NCBI GenBank assembly: GCA_015056055.1
Contig: SVHC01000019.1
Span: 1 to 55,748 of the forward strand
Length of the DNA stretch: 55,748 nucleotides
Source: Clostridiales bacterium
Lineage (GTDB): Bacteria > Bacillota > Clostridia > Christensenellales > Aristaeellaceae
Direction of reading: 5' to 3'
Made by a program: the position numbers and the translations under genes. The number at the start of each line of letters is the position of its first letter. Within the stretch, counting starts at the first letter, position 1. Below are positions 33,179-41,365 of the stretch, piece after piece. The notes under the pieces were generated by a model, which saw only the letters and a list, made by a program, of their open reading frames with translations, was not told where the DNA came from and did not search any database.

Positions 33179-34393
33179 ATGAACCGGATTAAAGACATTT
33201 TCCGGAAGGAAACGAAGTTTGGAATGCTGCTGATTTCCATCCTGATCACCGGCATTTCCTATGGCTTGTACAAAGGCGTGCTGGACAATTTTCTGGCGGA
33301 AGTTGTGCACATGGGCGAAATGGACCGCGGCGTGACGGAATTCTTCCGCGAGCTGCCGGGCATTCTGCTGGTGTTTATTCTGGCGGCGTTCTATATGCTT
33401 TCGGCCGAGAGCATGTATAAGGTCGGTGCTGTGATTATGCTTGCGGGTATGGGTATGCATGCTGTCCTTCCGCCGACAAAGGTTCTGATTACGCTTGCCA
33501 TCTGCATGTATTCTCTGGGTGAGCACATCCAGCTTGGCTTGAAAAGCTCAATCACGATGAACTATGCAAAGTCCGGCAAGGGCGGCGCTGCGCTGGGCGT
33601 GCAGGGGTCTGCGGCGCAAATCGGAACGCTGGCAGGCTATCTTGCAATTGTGTTTGCCTTCTCCGCTTTCGCGGGCGGTGAAGCAATGTACAGGCTGTTT
33701 TTTGCGCTGGCTGCGGTATTGGCGGGAGTGAGCGCCATATGCTCCATGCGTATCAACGGAAACAGCCAGGCGGACCCTTCCAAGCGCCGCTTTTATTTCC
33801 ATAAAAAGTATACCAAGTACTATATGCTGGAAATGTTCTATGGTGCGCGAAAACAGGTGTTTCTCACGTTCGGTCCGTATGTGCTGATTCTGTTCTACGG
33901 TGCAAATGCCGCTACGATCAGTCTTTTGTTTGCCGTGTCTGCGGTTGCGTGCTTCATTGCTTCGCCCATCATTGGACGCATCATCGACCGACTGGGCTAT
34001 AAGACGGTTATGGTGGCGGACACGCTGATTCTTGTGGTGGTATGCTGCCTTTACGGATTTGCGCACCGCATTTTCCCGAGGGATGTGGCATTCATTGTTT
34101 GCTGTGTGAATTATGTGATGGATGCGATCATTTCCATGGCGTCCATGGCATCCAATGTGTACGTAAAGGATTTGGCGGACAGCGAGGACGAGGTCAAGGC
34201 CACCATTTCCACCGGTGTTTCCATCAACCACGTTATCACCATCTTCATCGCTCTTTTCGGCGGCTGGATCTGGGAAAGCCTTGGTATCGAAACGCTGTTT
34301 ATTACCTCCGCGATTCTGGGTGTATGCAACAGCGCCTATGCTCTGACGATAAAAAGCAAGAAGCAGCTCCTGGCCGCAGGGAAAGGCGAATAG
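33179..34393 (+). CDS. Major facilitator superfamily transporter
   Basis: A 404-residue transporter with about 12 hydrophobic segments in two halves separated by a basic loop (residues ~200-215, DPSKRRFYFHKKYTKYY). The second half has the loop motif GRIIDRLGYKTVMVADT, a version of MFS motif A. ATG 33179 follows AGAAGGG. The substrate is unknown. It is the first gene of an operon with a methyltransferase (2-nt gap) and a GH127-like enzyme, so export or import of a sugar derivative is possible. Confidence 0.85.
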   Translation: MNRIKDIFRKETKFGMLLISILITGISYGLYKGVLDNFLAEVVHMGEMDRGVTEFFRELPGILLVFILAAFYMLSAESMYKVGAVIMLAGMGMHAVLPPTKVLITLAICMYSLGEHIQLGLKSSITMNYAKSGKGGAALGVQGSAAQIGTLAGYLAIVFAFSAFAGGEAMYRLFFALAAVLAGVSAICSMRINGNSQADPSKRRFYFHKKYTKYYMLEMFYGARKQVFLTFGPYVLILFYGANAATISLLFAVSAVACFIASPIIGRIIDRLGYKTVMVADTLILVVVCCLYGFAHRIFPRDVAFIVCCVNYVMDAIISMASMASNVYVKDLADSEDEVKATISTGVSINHVITIFIALFGGWIWESLGIETLFITSAILGVCNSAYALTIKSKKQLLAAGKGE

Positions 34394-34395
34394 TT

Positions 34396-35004
34396 ATGGC
34401 CATTCATTCTGCGGACGGGGAAAAGTGGGAACGGAGGCTGGGCATCTCCACGGAAGCGGCGAACTTTGAAAAGGAGGACGCTGCCCACTGCCGGTATGAA
34501 CCCACTTCCTATGCGGTACTTGAGCGCCTCGCGGCAAGCGGTTTTCTGAAACGGGAAGATACGCTTGTCGATTACGGATGCGGAAAGGGGCGCGTAGGAT
34601 TCTTTTTGAATTACACAGTCGGCTTAAAAACGGTCGGGGTGGAGTATAATCCTGTGCTTTTTAAGCTTGCGCAGGAAAATCTTGCCGGTTATGCGGGCAG
34701 GCGGACGGGTGTTTCGTTTGTCTGCGAAAATGCGGAAAGCTACGATGCGTCCGGCGCGAATTGTTTCTATTTCTTCAATCCCTTTTCCGGCGAGATCCTG
34801 CAAAGCGTGCTCGGCCGGATTTTCGAATCCTGGTATGATTGTCCGCGGCACATCTATCTGTTTTTCTACTATGCAACGGATGCATACCTTGCGCATCTGA
34901 TGACGGATGATAGGCTCCGCTTTGCGGGGGAGATCGACTGCAGGGACCTGTTTCCCGGAAACGATCCGAAGGAAAAAATCACGGTATTCGAACTGGACTG
35001 TTAG
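34396..35004 (+). CDS. SAM-dependent methyltransferase-like protein
   Basis: A 202-residue class I methyltransferase. SAM motif I reads VDYGCGKGRVGFFL near residues 55-68, followed by the acidic end of beta-2 (GVEYNPVLFKLA) and an aromatic region NCFYFFNPFSGE instead of a plain NPP motif. The N-terminal ~45 residues (GISTEAANFEKEDAAHCRYEP) are typical of a group of Clostridia methyltransferases of unknown substrate. ATG 34396 is 2 nt after the MFS stop with GGAAAGG upstream, so it is translated together with the transporter. Confidence 0.8.
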   Translation: MAIHSADGEKWERRLGISTEAANFEKEDAAHCRYEPTSYAVLERLAASGFLKREDTLVDYGCGKGRVGFFLNYTVGLKTVGVEYNPVLFKLAQENLAGYAGRRTGVSFVCENAESYDASGANCFYFFNPFSGEILQSVLGRIFESWYDCPRHIYLFFYYATDAYLAHLMTDDRLRFAGEIDCRDLFPGNDPKEKITVFELDC

Positions 35005-35045
35005 TAATAATTTATGCACGAATATACAGAAAGAGGCGATGATTT

Positions 35046-36326
35046 ATGAAATTCCCCATTCCCGCAACCGAGCTTGCGGCGCGCATTGAACTGAACCGAA
35101 ACCGTCTTGCCACCGGCGAATGCTATCAGATTCCCCGTGCATTTTCGGCAAAGGAATATGAGTGGTTCGGCGACCGAGAGGGACGCGTGATTCTGGCATT
35201 CATGTCGCACTACAAGATCAATGGCGAAATCATTCCTACCCTGAAGCAGGTAATGGAACTGATGCCCGGCTACCTGAATGAGAAGGGATTCTTCGGCCCG
35301 ACTTTTGAAGGCAAGATCCATGAACAGCAGCTTTCGGGCCATTCTTGGCTCCTGCGCGGACTGTGCGAATATTATGAGCAGTTCGGCGAAGAAAGCGTTC
35401 TGGCTTCCATTCGCGCCATCACGGAGAATCTGTTCCTCACGAAAAAGGGCGGCTTCTCCGATTATCCCGTGGACCGTGAGAAGATGGATGTCGGCGATGT
35501 GTGCGGCGATGTAATGGGCAATCTGGGCAAATGGATTTTGTCTTCCGATGTCGGCTGTGCTTTCATGGCAATTGACGGTCTTTCCCATGCCTATCGTGTT
35601 CTGAAGGATGAAAAGGTAGCCGAACTTGTGCATGAAATGTGCGAAGTGTATCTGGGAATCGATAAGGTTGCCCTGCGCGTGCAGACGCACTGTACCCTGA
35701 GCGCAGCGCGCGGCATGATTAGAATGTATCATCTGACGAAGGATAAGTTCTATCTCGAAGGTGCACAGAGCATTCTTGATCTCTATGCCAACGGCGGCGG
35801 TATGACCCGCACCTATCAGAATCTGAACTGGTGGGGACGCCCGAATACATGGACGGAACCCTGCGCTATTGTGGATTCCCTTATGGTGGCGACGGAGCTT
35901 TATAAAATCACGGGCAGGGAAGAGTATCGTGAACTGGCTGCACGCGTATATCACAACGGATTTGCCAGCGCACAGCGCGCAAACGGCGGTGCAGGCACGG
36001 ATTCCGTTGTTGCGCCCGGCGGTGAAGATACGCTGTTTATGACGGGCTATGAGGCGGATTTCTGCTGCACCATGCGCTTTGCGGAAGGCCTGTGGTATAT
36101 CCATGAAAATGCGGATCTTCTGTATGCGCAGACCACCGGTGAGGTTGTAAAGAACGATGGCGTATATATGGATGGCGATATCGTTTATGCGCTTCCCTCG
36201 GATGATCTTGCTCCCTATGTGGAGAAGACTGTGGAAGCTGACGGCCTCAAACTTTCTCCTCTCGCAAAATACTATAAGCTGCCCGACGAGGTTGCAAAGC
36301 GCGCACGGCAGAAAATCGTATTCTGA
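35046..36326 (+). CDS. GH127-like (beta-L-arabinofuranosidase-type) glycosidase, short form
   Basis: A 426-residue protein with an (alpha/alpha)6-barrel pattern of alternating helices and aromatic residues. The family GH127 zinc/nucleophile pattern is recognisable: E271-P-C273 (TWTEPCAIVD) and the Cys pair C340-C341 (ADFCCTMRF), corresponding to Glu338, Cys340, Cys417 and Cys418 of the B. longum HypBA1 enzyme. The usual acid/base Glu about 16 residues before E271 is not evident. The C-terminal beta domains of GH127 are missing, so the protein is much shorter than family members (~650). Third gene of the MFS operon, 41 bp after the methyltransferase. Substrate unknown, perhaps an arabinofuranoside. 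Confidence 0.65.
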   Translation: MKFPIPATELAARIELNRNRLATGECYQIPRAFSAKEYEWFGDREGRVILAFMSHYKINGEIIPTLKQVMELMPGYLNEKGFFGPTFEGKIHEQQLSGHSWLLRGLCEYYEQFGEESVLASIRAITENLFLTKKGGFSDYPVDREKMDVGDVCGDVMGNLGKWILSSDVGCAFMAIDGLSHAYRVLKDEKVAELVHEMCEVYLGIDKVALRVQTHCTLSAARGMIRMYHLTKDKFYLEGAQSILDLYANGGGMTRTYQNLNWWGRPNTWTEPCAIVDSLMVATELYKITGREEYRELAARVYHNGFASAQRANGGAGTDSVVAPGGEDTLFMTGYEADFCCTMRFAEGLWYIHENADLLYAQTTGEVVKNDGVYMDGDIVYALPSDDLAPYVEKTVEADGLKLSPLAKYYKLPDEVAKRARQKIVF

Positions 36327-36372
36327 GAAGGTCTGTGAGCCAAAATCGCACAAACACTTTTCAGAAAAAACC

Positions 36373-36401
36373 TATACAAATTACGGAATCAGTGATAAAA
36401 T
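36373..36401 (+). promoter_or_regulatory. Promoter of the purC-like gene
   Basis: -35 TATACA (36373-36378), 17-nt spacer, -10 TAAAAT (36396-36401), just before the RBS GGAGGCG (36421-36427). No PurR box or purine riboswitch is visible in the 109-bp gap. Confidence 0.5.
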
Positions 36402-36435
36402 ATGTGTTAGTCATTAAGCAGGAGGCGCTGTGCAT

Positions 36436-37119
36436 ATGAAAAAGGTATATGAAGGCAAAACCAAGGACGTTTACTCTCTGGATAACGGCAATGTAATGCT
36501 CAAGTTCAAGGACGACTGCACCGGAAAAGACGGCGTATTCGATCCCGGCGAGAACACCGTTGGTCTGACCATCGAGGGCATTGGCAAGGCCAATCTTGAA
36601 ACTTCCATTCGCTATTTCGAACTGCTGAAGAATGCCGGCATCAAGACGCACTATGTCAGCGCCAATATTGAGGATGCCACCATGGAAGTTCTTCCGGCAA
36701 CCGTTTTCGGTCATGGTCTGGAAGTTATCTGCCGTCTGGTTGCAACCGGCAGCTTCATCCGCCGCTACGGCGAGTATATCAAGGATGGCACCCCGCTCGA
36801 GGGCGGCTATGTTGAGTGCACCTTCAAGAACGACGAAAAGGGCGATCCGCTGGTAACCGGCGAAGGTCTGGCTGCTCTGGGCGTAATGTCCCCCGCTATG
36901 TTCGAAAGCATGAAGGAGCAGACCCTCAAGATCACCAAGATCGTTGCTGACGACCTCAAGTCCATCGGCCTCGACCTGTGGGATATCAAGTTCGAGTTCG
37001 GCTACAACAACGACGAAGTCATCCTCATCGATGAAATCGCTTCCGGCAACATGCGCGTCTACAAGGACGGCAAGATCGTTGAGCCCGTTGAGCTGACCCG
37101 CCTGATCCTCAATCGCTAA
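36436..37119 (+). CDS. purC: Phosphoribosylaminoimidazole-succinocarboxamide synthase (divergent)
   Basis: A 227-residue enzyme that joins CAIR and aspartate in purine synthesis. Recognisable PurC parts are the N-terminal EGKTKDVYS nucleotide loop, [13 protein letters not shown] (for the usual RNVAAGS-type motif), VECTFKND with DPLV, and the metal-site [12 protein letters not shown] near the C-terminus. The usual DRISAFD substrate motif is replaced by [12 protein letters not shown], marking a divergent PurC type. ATG 36436 is preferred over a GTG six bases earlier for RBS spacing. It stands alone with its own promoter and terminator, far from any other pur gene. C-ending codons suggest high expression. 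Confidence 0.85.
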   Translation: MKKVYEGKTKDVYSLDNGNVMLKFKDDCTGKDGVFDPGENTVGLTIEGIGKANLETSIRYFELLKNAGIKTHYVSANIEDATMEVLPATVFGHGLEVICRLVATGSFIRRYGEYIKDGTPLEGGYVECTFKNDEKGDPLVTGEGLAALGVMSPAMFESMKEQTLKITKIVADDLKSIGLDLWDIKFEFGYNNDEVILIDEIASGNMRVYKDGKIVEPVELTRLILNR

Positions 37120-37125
37120 AATTGC

Positions 37126-37155
37126 AAAAAGCACGGTGCAAGCCGTGCTTTTTTT
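37126..37155 (+). terminator. Terminator after purC
   Basis: AAAAAGCACGG-TGCAAG-CCGTGCTTTTT followed by further T. Clean intrinsic terminator. Confidence 0.9.
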
Positions 37156-37198
37156 GTGCAGGGAAAAAGAGAATGTACTACCATTTTCAGGCGGTATT

Positions 37199-37207
37199 TG
37201 ATATAAT
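37199..37207 (+). promoter_or_regulatory. Extended -10 promoter of the glycosidase pair
   Basis: TGA-TATAAT (-10 at 37202-37207); the -35 position holds TACCAT at 17 nt, which is weak. The leader before ATG 37251 includes GGGAGGCG as RBS. Confidence 0.55.
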
Positions 37208-37250
37208 GTAGCTATATATCAGCTGCGATACAAATGGGAGGCGTTACTTT

Positions 37251-39002
37251 ATGAATGCATTCGAAAGAATGAAGTTTGCTATGGAAAACTTTATGATCGA
37301 TCATCCTGAGGAAATCAGCGAGTTTGGTCGCAGGGGGCTGTTTGGCGCATATTATATTCCGGAACCGCACCTGAATATGGATCAGTGGTGTGATGCCGAT
37401 TTGACTTCCCGTGCCATGGATGCATGGCTGTTTGCCCGTAAAGTGACCGGCGATTATGAAACCGGCAAAGAAGTGGAAGCCGAACAGGAAAAGTATTTCT
37501 TCAATCTGATCAATCCTGAAACAGGACTGGCATTTGTTCGCGAGAACAGCAGACCTTATAGGGATGGCTATTATTACCATATGTGGGATCAGGGTCGTGC
37601 GCTGAAGCACTTGGTCAATCGCTATGCTTTGCTGGCGAATACCGAGAAAGAAAAGAATCGCCTGCACACCATGATCGATAAAATGGTGGAAAGCTGCCTG
37701 AAATTCAGCAAGACTGCGAAGGAAGCAGACGGCAGAATCAGCCGCTACTGGGAAGCGGATGCCTTTTTTGATGAGCGTCCCATTCAGAAGGGCGAGGACT
37801 TTGGTCCTTCGCATATCCTGAATTTCACCAGTGGCTGCGGTCAGCTGCTGGATCCCATGATCAAGTTCTACGTGGCTACGAAGGAAAAGAAATATCTGGA
37901 TCTGGTTCTGGAACTGGCAAGCGGCTTTATTGAGGGCTATGAGGAGCGCAGATGCAGCACTCGTCCCATGTTCGGCCCGGATGGCAAATTCGCAGGACAC
38001 TTCCATACCAATATCAGCACGCTTTCCGGTATCGTTGTAACTGCACGCGAGGTTTACAAGCTGGGCAACGAAGCGCTTGCACGCGAATATATGGAAATCG
38101 CCGTGAAGGCATGGAAATGGATTTTCTCCGAAGGCAATCAGAACCGCGGCAGCAGCCTCGGCTGGTTCCCGGAATGCACGGATGATAACCATGTATGTGA
38201 TACGAATGAGTTCTGCTGCACGGCGGATATGATCGAATTTGCCGCTGCGCTGGCGGAAACGGCGGAAGTAATTCCCGGATACGAGTGGCTGGATAATATG
38301 TGGGACGATGCGGATCGCTTCACGATCAATGAGCTGTACGCAATGCAGATTCTGAATCCGGAGCAGCTCAGAAAGTACCTGCCCGATCAGTCTGCGGAGA
38401 ATATGAAGCGCTTTGACCGTCAGGTCAAGCTGGGGCTTGGCGGCTGGGGCACTTCCCGCAACTGGCTGCCCGAAATGATGCGCTATATCGATGGCAATTA
38501 CAGCATTTTCACCATCGGCTGCTGTCTGTACTCCGGTCAGAGAGGTCTTTACAGCTATTGGAAATCGATGGTATCGGAAAATGCGGGCAAGATCCGTATC
38601 CGTTTTGCGGGAGACTATCAGAGCGATAAGCTTGTTATCAATCAGCTTCCTGAGGGCGGCATGGAAATCTGCCTGAAGGAAGATGCAGCACTGGAAATCC
38701 GCATTCCCACCACGGCGGATAAGGCATCGCTGCGCATTCAGGCGGCGGGTGAAGATGTTGCCCATGCAGCAATGCAGAGGGGATATATTGCCTTTGATGG
38801 CAAAGCCGGTGTTGGGTATACGGTTTCCTGGAACGATCTGGAATGGGAGATCACGGAAACCGTAGGCTGCATCAACGAAGGCCATGTACCCTTTGCCGAG
38901 ATTGGCAAAAAGGTTCCCATGACGATCCGCTACAAGGGCAATAAGGTCATTGGATTTGCGCAGGACATGAATGCAGTCATTCCTTTTGATAAAGGTATGT
39001 AA
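37251..39002 (+). CDS. GH127-like glycosidase, long form
   Basis: A 583-residue protein without signal peptide, so cytoplasmic. Residues ~1-440 form an (alpha/alpha)6 barrel and ~450-583 beta-sandwich material ending in VSWNDLEWEITETVG. The GH127 metal pattern is visible as E320-F-C322 (TNEFCCTAD) and C424-C425 (FTIGCCLYS). It is only distantly related to the protein at 35046, but both share these four ligands and the Tyr-rich surface. RBS GGGAGGCG precedes ATG 37251. The GH95 gene starts 32 bp downstream in the same operon. Likely hydrolyses an arabinofuranoside or a related five-ring sugar brought in by a transporter; exact activity unknown. Confidence 0.68.
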   Translation: MNAFERMKFAMENFMIDHPEEISEFGRRGLFGAYYIPEPHLNMDQWCDADLTSRAMDAWLFARKVTGDYETGKEVEAEQEKYFFNLINPETGLAFVRENSRPYRDGYYYHMWDQGRALKHLVNRYALLANTEKEKNRLHTMIDKMVESCLKFSKTAKEADGRISRYWEADAFFDERPIQKGEDFGPSHILNFTSGCGQLLDPMIKFYVATKEKKYLDLVLELASGFIEGYEERRCSTRPMFGPDGKFAGHFHTNISTLSGIVVTAREVYKLGNEALAREYMEIAVKAWKWIFSEGNQNRGSSLGWFPECTDDNHVCDTNEFCCTADMIEFAAALAETAEVIPGYEWLDNMWDDADRFTINELYAMQILNPEQLRKYLPDQSAENMKRFDRQVKLGLGGWGTSRNWLPEMMRYIDGNYSIFTIGCCLYSGQRGLYSYWKSMVSENAGKIRIRFAGDYQSDKLVINQLPEGGMEICLKEDAALEIRIPTTADKASLRIQAAGEDVAHAAMQRGYIAFDGKAGVGYTVSWNDLEWEITETVGCINEGHVPFAEIGKKVPMTIRYKGNKVIGFAQDMNAVIPFDKGM

Positions 39003-39034
39003 TATATATCGCAACAGAAGAAAGGCTGAACACC

Positions 39035-41290
39035 ATGTACGATAAACTGCATTTTGTTACTCCGTCCGATGAATTTCAGACGGGTTCTCCCCTTGGTAAC
39101 GGAACCATCGGTACCATGCACTGGGGGATGCCCGGGCAGGATGTTTTTACCTTCAATCACGATAGCCTTTATCGCAACAAGCCGCATGAGGACGTCAAAA
39201 CAGGCCATGCAATGGAAACCATGCGCGAACTGGTGAATTCCGGAAGGGCGCGTGAAGCGGAGGCTTTTTATAACGAGCAGGTGGGCGATATACCGCGATG
39301 TGCCAATCCGTATCAGCCGTTTATGGATGTTACCTTTGCGATGGATATGGGCGGCGAATATCGCAATTACCGGAAGACACTTGATATGGAAAATGCGCTG
39401 CTCCGGTTCAGTTATGAACTGGATGGGAAGAACATCCGCTGGGAAGCATTTGTCACTGCTGTGCATGGCGTGAGCGTTATTCGCGTAGCGTGCGACAGTC
39501 CCATCTGCTGCACGCTGATTCCGAGCCGCCCGGAGGATCCGGAATGCACCTTTACCATTGCGGATGAAGACGGAATGTTTTGCACTTATGGTGATTTCCC
39601 GGAGAATCATCCATTCCTTTCCTGCAGTAAGATAAAAACCGACGGTATTCTTCGATGCGAGGATGGCAAGGTGCGCATGGAAGCATTTACTGAATGCACC
39701 GTCTATACCGCTTTGTCCGTGGATGAGAGCGAAAATACGTCCCTGAAGGCGATTCTTTCGGCTTTGCCCGGCTATGAAGAGATTCTTTCGGCTCATACGA
39801 AAGATTTCAGCGATATCTACCGACGCATTAAGTTTGATCTAAATGCTCCGGAAACCAAAGCAGAGGATGCATGGAAAGCCTCCGTGGAAGGGGAAACGCC
39901 GATCGCCATGTATGGCTATCTGGTGAATTTCAGCCGGTATTGCATCATCAGCTCCTCACGAAAAGGCAGTCTGCCGATCAATTTGCAGGGACTTTGGAAT
40001 CGCGAAATCGATCCGCCGTGGCTTAGCGGATATACTATGGATATCAACATCCAAATGGCCTATTGGCCCGCGCAGATTCTGAATCTGTCGGCACTTGAGG
40101 AGCCCCTGTTCGATTGGGTACTTTCCAATTGGGATACGATGCAGAAGCATGCTCAAAATATCTTTGGAGCAGAGGATGCCGTATATATCAACCAGACTAC
40201 GGATATGTATATGACGCCCAACTGTGAAGATTGGGTGGCTGCTTTTCAGGCGCTGTGGAGCGGTGCATGCGCATGGATTGGTCAGCATTTTTACAATTAC
40301 TGGCGCTATACCAACGATGATGAATTCATGCGCACGAAGGGATTCCCGTATCTGAAGGCCTGCGCAAAATTCTATTTTTCCTTCCTGTACAAGAATGCAG
40401 AAGGCAAATACGAAATTTCGCCCTCCTTTAATCCGGAAAATACCACCGTCGACGGTGTATGGACCGTGAATACGGCTACCATGGATATCCTTCTGGTACA
40501 TGAACTGATGCAGAATTTGATTTCTGTGAATCGGGCGCTGAACTTGAACGATCCGGATGAGGAAAGATGGCGCGAAATCGACCGGAACATGAAGGACTAC
40601 TATTATCTGGAAGACGGAACGCTGCACGAATTTTCGGATGCAACGGTGGAAAAAGACACCTGTCACAGGCATCTTTCGCATCTTTACGGCCTTTTCCCGG
40701 GCGACCTCTGGATTCGCGATGAAAAATTGAAGGAAGCTTCCATCAAGGGTGTATTCCGCCGCCTTTCCAAAGGGCTTTCTTCCACTTCCAGCTGGTGTGT
40801 TTCCTGGCATGCCTGCTGCTTTGCTGCCATGGGCGATGGCGATCGCGCATTGGAATTTGTGGATCATCTGATCCGAAGCAGCTTGATGGAAAATTTTCTG
40901 ACCTCGCACTATGACTGGCGCGATGGCACAGCATATGCATGGGGACCCAAGCGTTTCCAGATCGACAGCCTGATGGGAATCTCGCGTGCTATTGCGAATA
41001 TGTTCCTGCGCAGCGATGATCTGTGCACGACCATCCTTCCCGCCTTGCCGAAGCGACTTCCGAACGGCAGTTTCTGCGGTCTGCGCGGATACGATTCCTT
41101 TGAGTATGATATTTATTGGGAAAACGGTCGCCTGAAGAAACTGGTTGCCTATGCAAACCGGGGCGGAAAGATTCGTCTGCGCATTGCAGAAAATGGAATT
41201 TGCTGCAACCGTCCCTATGATCGGAAAGATCAGGACTACATTTTTGAAAACCTGCAGGTTGGGGACAGAATCGAGATCACCGTGGATTGA
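39035..41290 (+). CDS. Family GH95 glycosidase (alpha-L-fucosidase type)
   Basis: A 751-residue cytoplasmic enzyme without signal peptide. The N-terminal beta domain begins with SPLGNGTIGTM and the catalytic barrel holds LPINLQGLWN, YTMDINIQMAYWP and HRHLSHLYGLFPG, all GH95 hallmarks. From the AfcA structure, the general acid corresponds to Glu468 (SFNPEN), the partner residues to Asn338 and Asp644 (FQIDSLMG). The first active-site Asn (Asn421 of AfcA) is Asp336 here, so specificity or mechanism may differ, for example towards alpha-galactosides or L-galactosides. RBS AGAAAGG precedes ATG 39035. Second gene of the GH127-like/GH95 operon, ending at a bidirectional terminator. Confidence 0.9.
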   Translation: MYDKLHFVTPSDEFQTGSPLGNGTIGTMHWGMPGQDVFTFNHDSLYRNKPHEDVKTGHAMETMRELVNSGRAREAEAFYNEQVGDIPRCANPYQPFMDVTFAMDMGGEYRNYRKTLDMENALLRFSYELDGKNIRWEAFVTAVHGVSVIRVACDSPICCTLIPSRPEDPECTFTIADEDGMFCTYGDFPENHPFLSCSKIKTDGILRCEDGKVRMEAFTECTVYTALSVDESENTSLKAILSALPGYEEILSAHTKDFSDIYRRIKFDLNAPETKAEDAWKASVEGETPIAMYGYLVNFSRYCIISSSRKGSLPINLQGLWNREIDPPWLSGYTMDINIQMAYWPAQILNLSALEEPLFDWVLSNWDTMQKHAQNIFGAEDAVYINQTTDMYMTPNCEDWVAAFQALWSGACAWIGQHFYNYWRYTNDDEFMRTKGFPYLKACAKFYFSFLYKNAEGKYEISPSFNPENTTVDGVWTVNTATMDILLVHELMQNLISVNRALNLNDPDEERWREIDRNMKDYYYLEDGTLHEFSDATVEKDTCHRHLSHLYGLFPGDLWIRDEKLKEASIKGVFRRLSKGLSSTSSWCVSWHACCFAAMGDGDRALEFVDHLIRSSLMENFLTSHYDWRDGTAYAWGPKRFQIDSLMGISRAIANMFLRSDDLCTTILPALPKRLPNGSFCGLRGYDSFEYDIYWENGRLKKLVAYANRGGKIRLRIAENGICCNRPYDRKDQDYIFENLQVGDRIEITVD

Positions 41291-41307
41291 GCCTTACAAA
41301 AGTACAC

Positions 41308-41354
41308 AAAAAATCAGCTGTTGCCAATTCAAATTTGGTAGCAGCTGATTTTTT
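41308..41354. terminator. Bidirectional terminator
   Basis: AAAAAATCAGCTG pairs with CAGCTGATTTTTT, with a smaller internal CCAATTCAAATTTGG stem. It separates the GH95 gene (plus) from the converging symporter gene (minus). Confidence 0.9.
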
Positions 41355-41365
41355 ATGTTGGGGAA

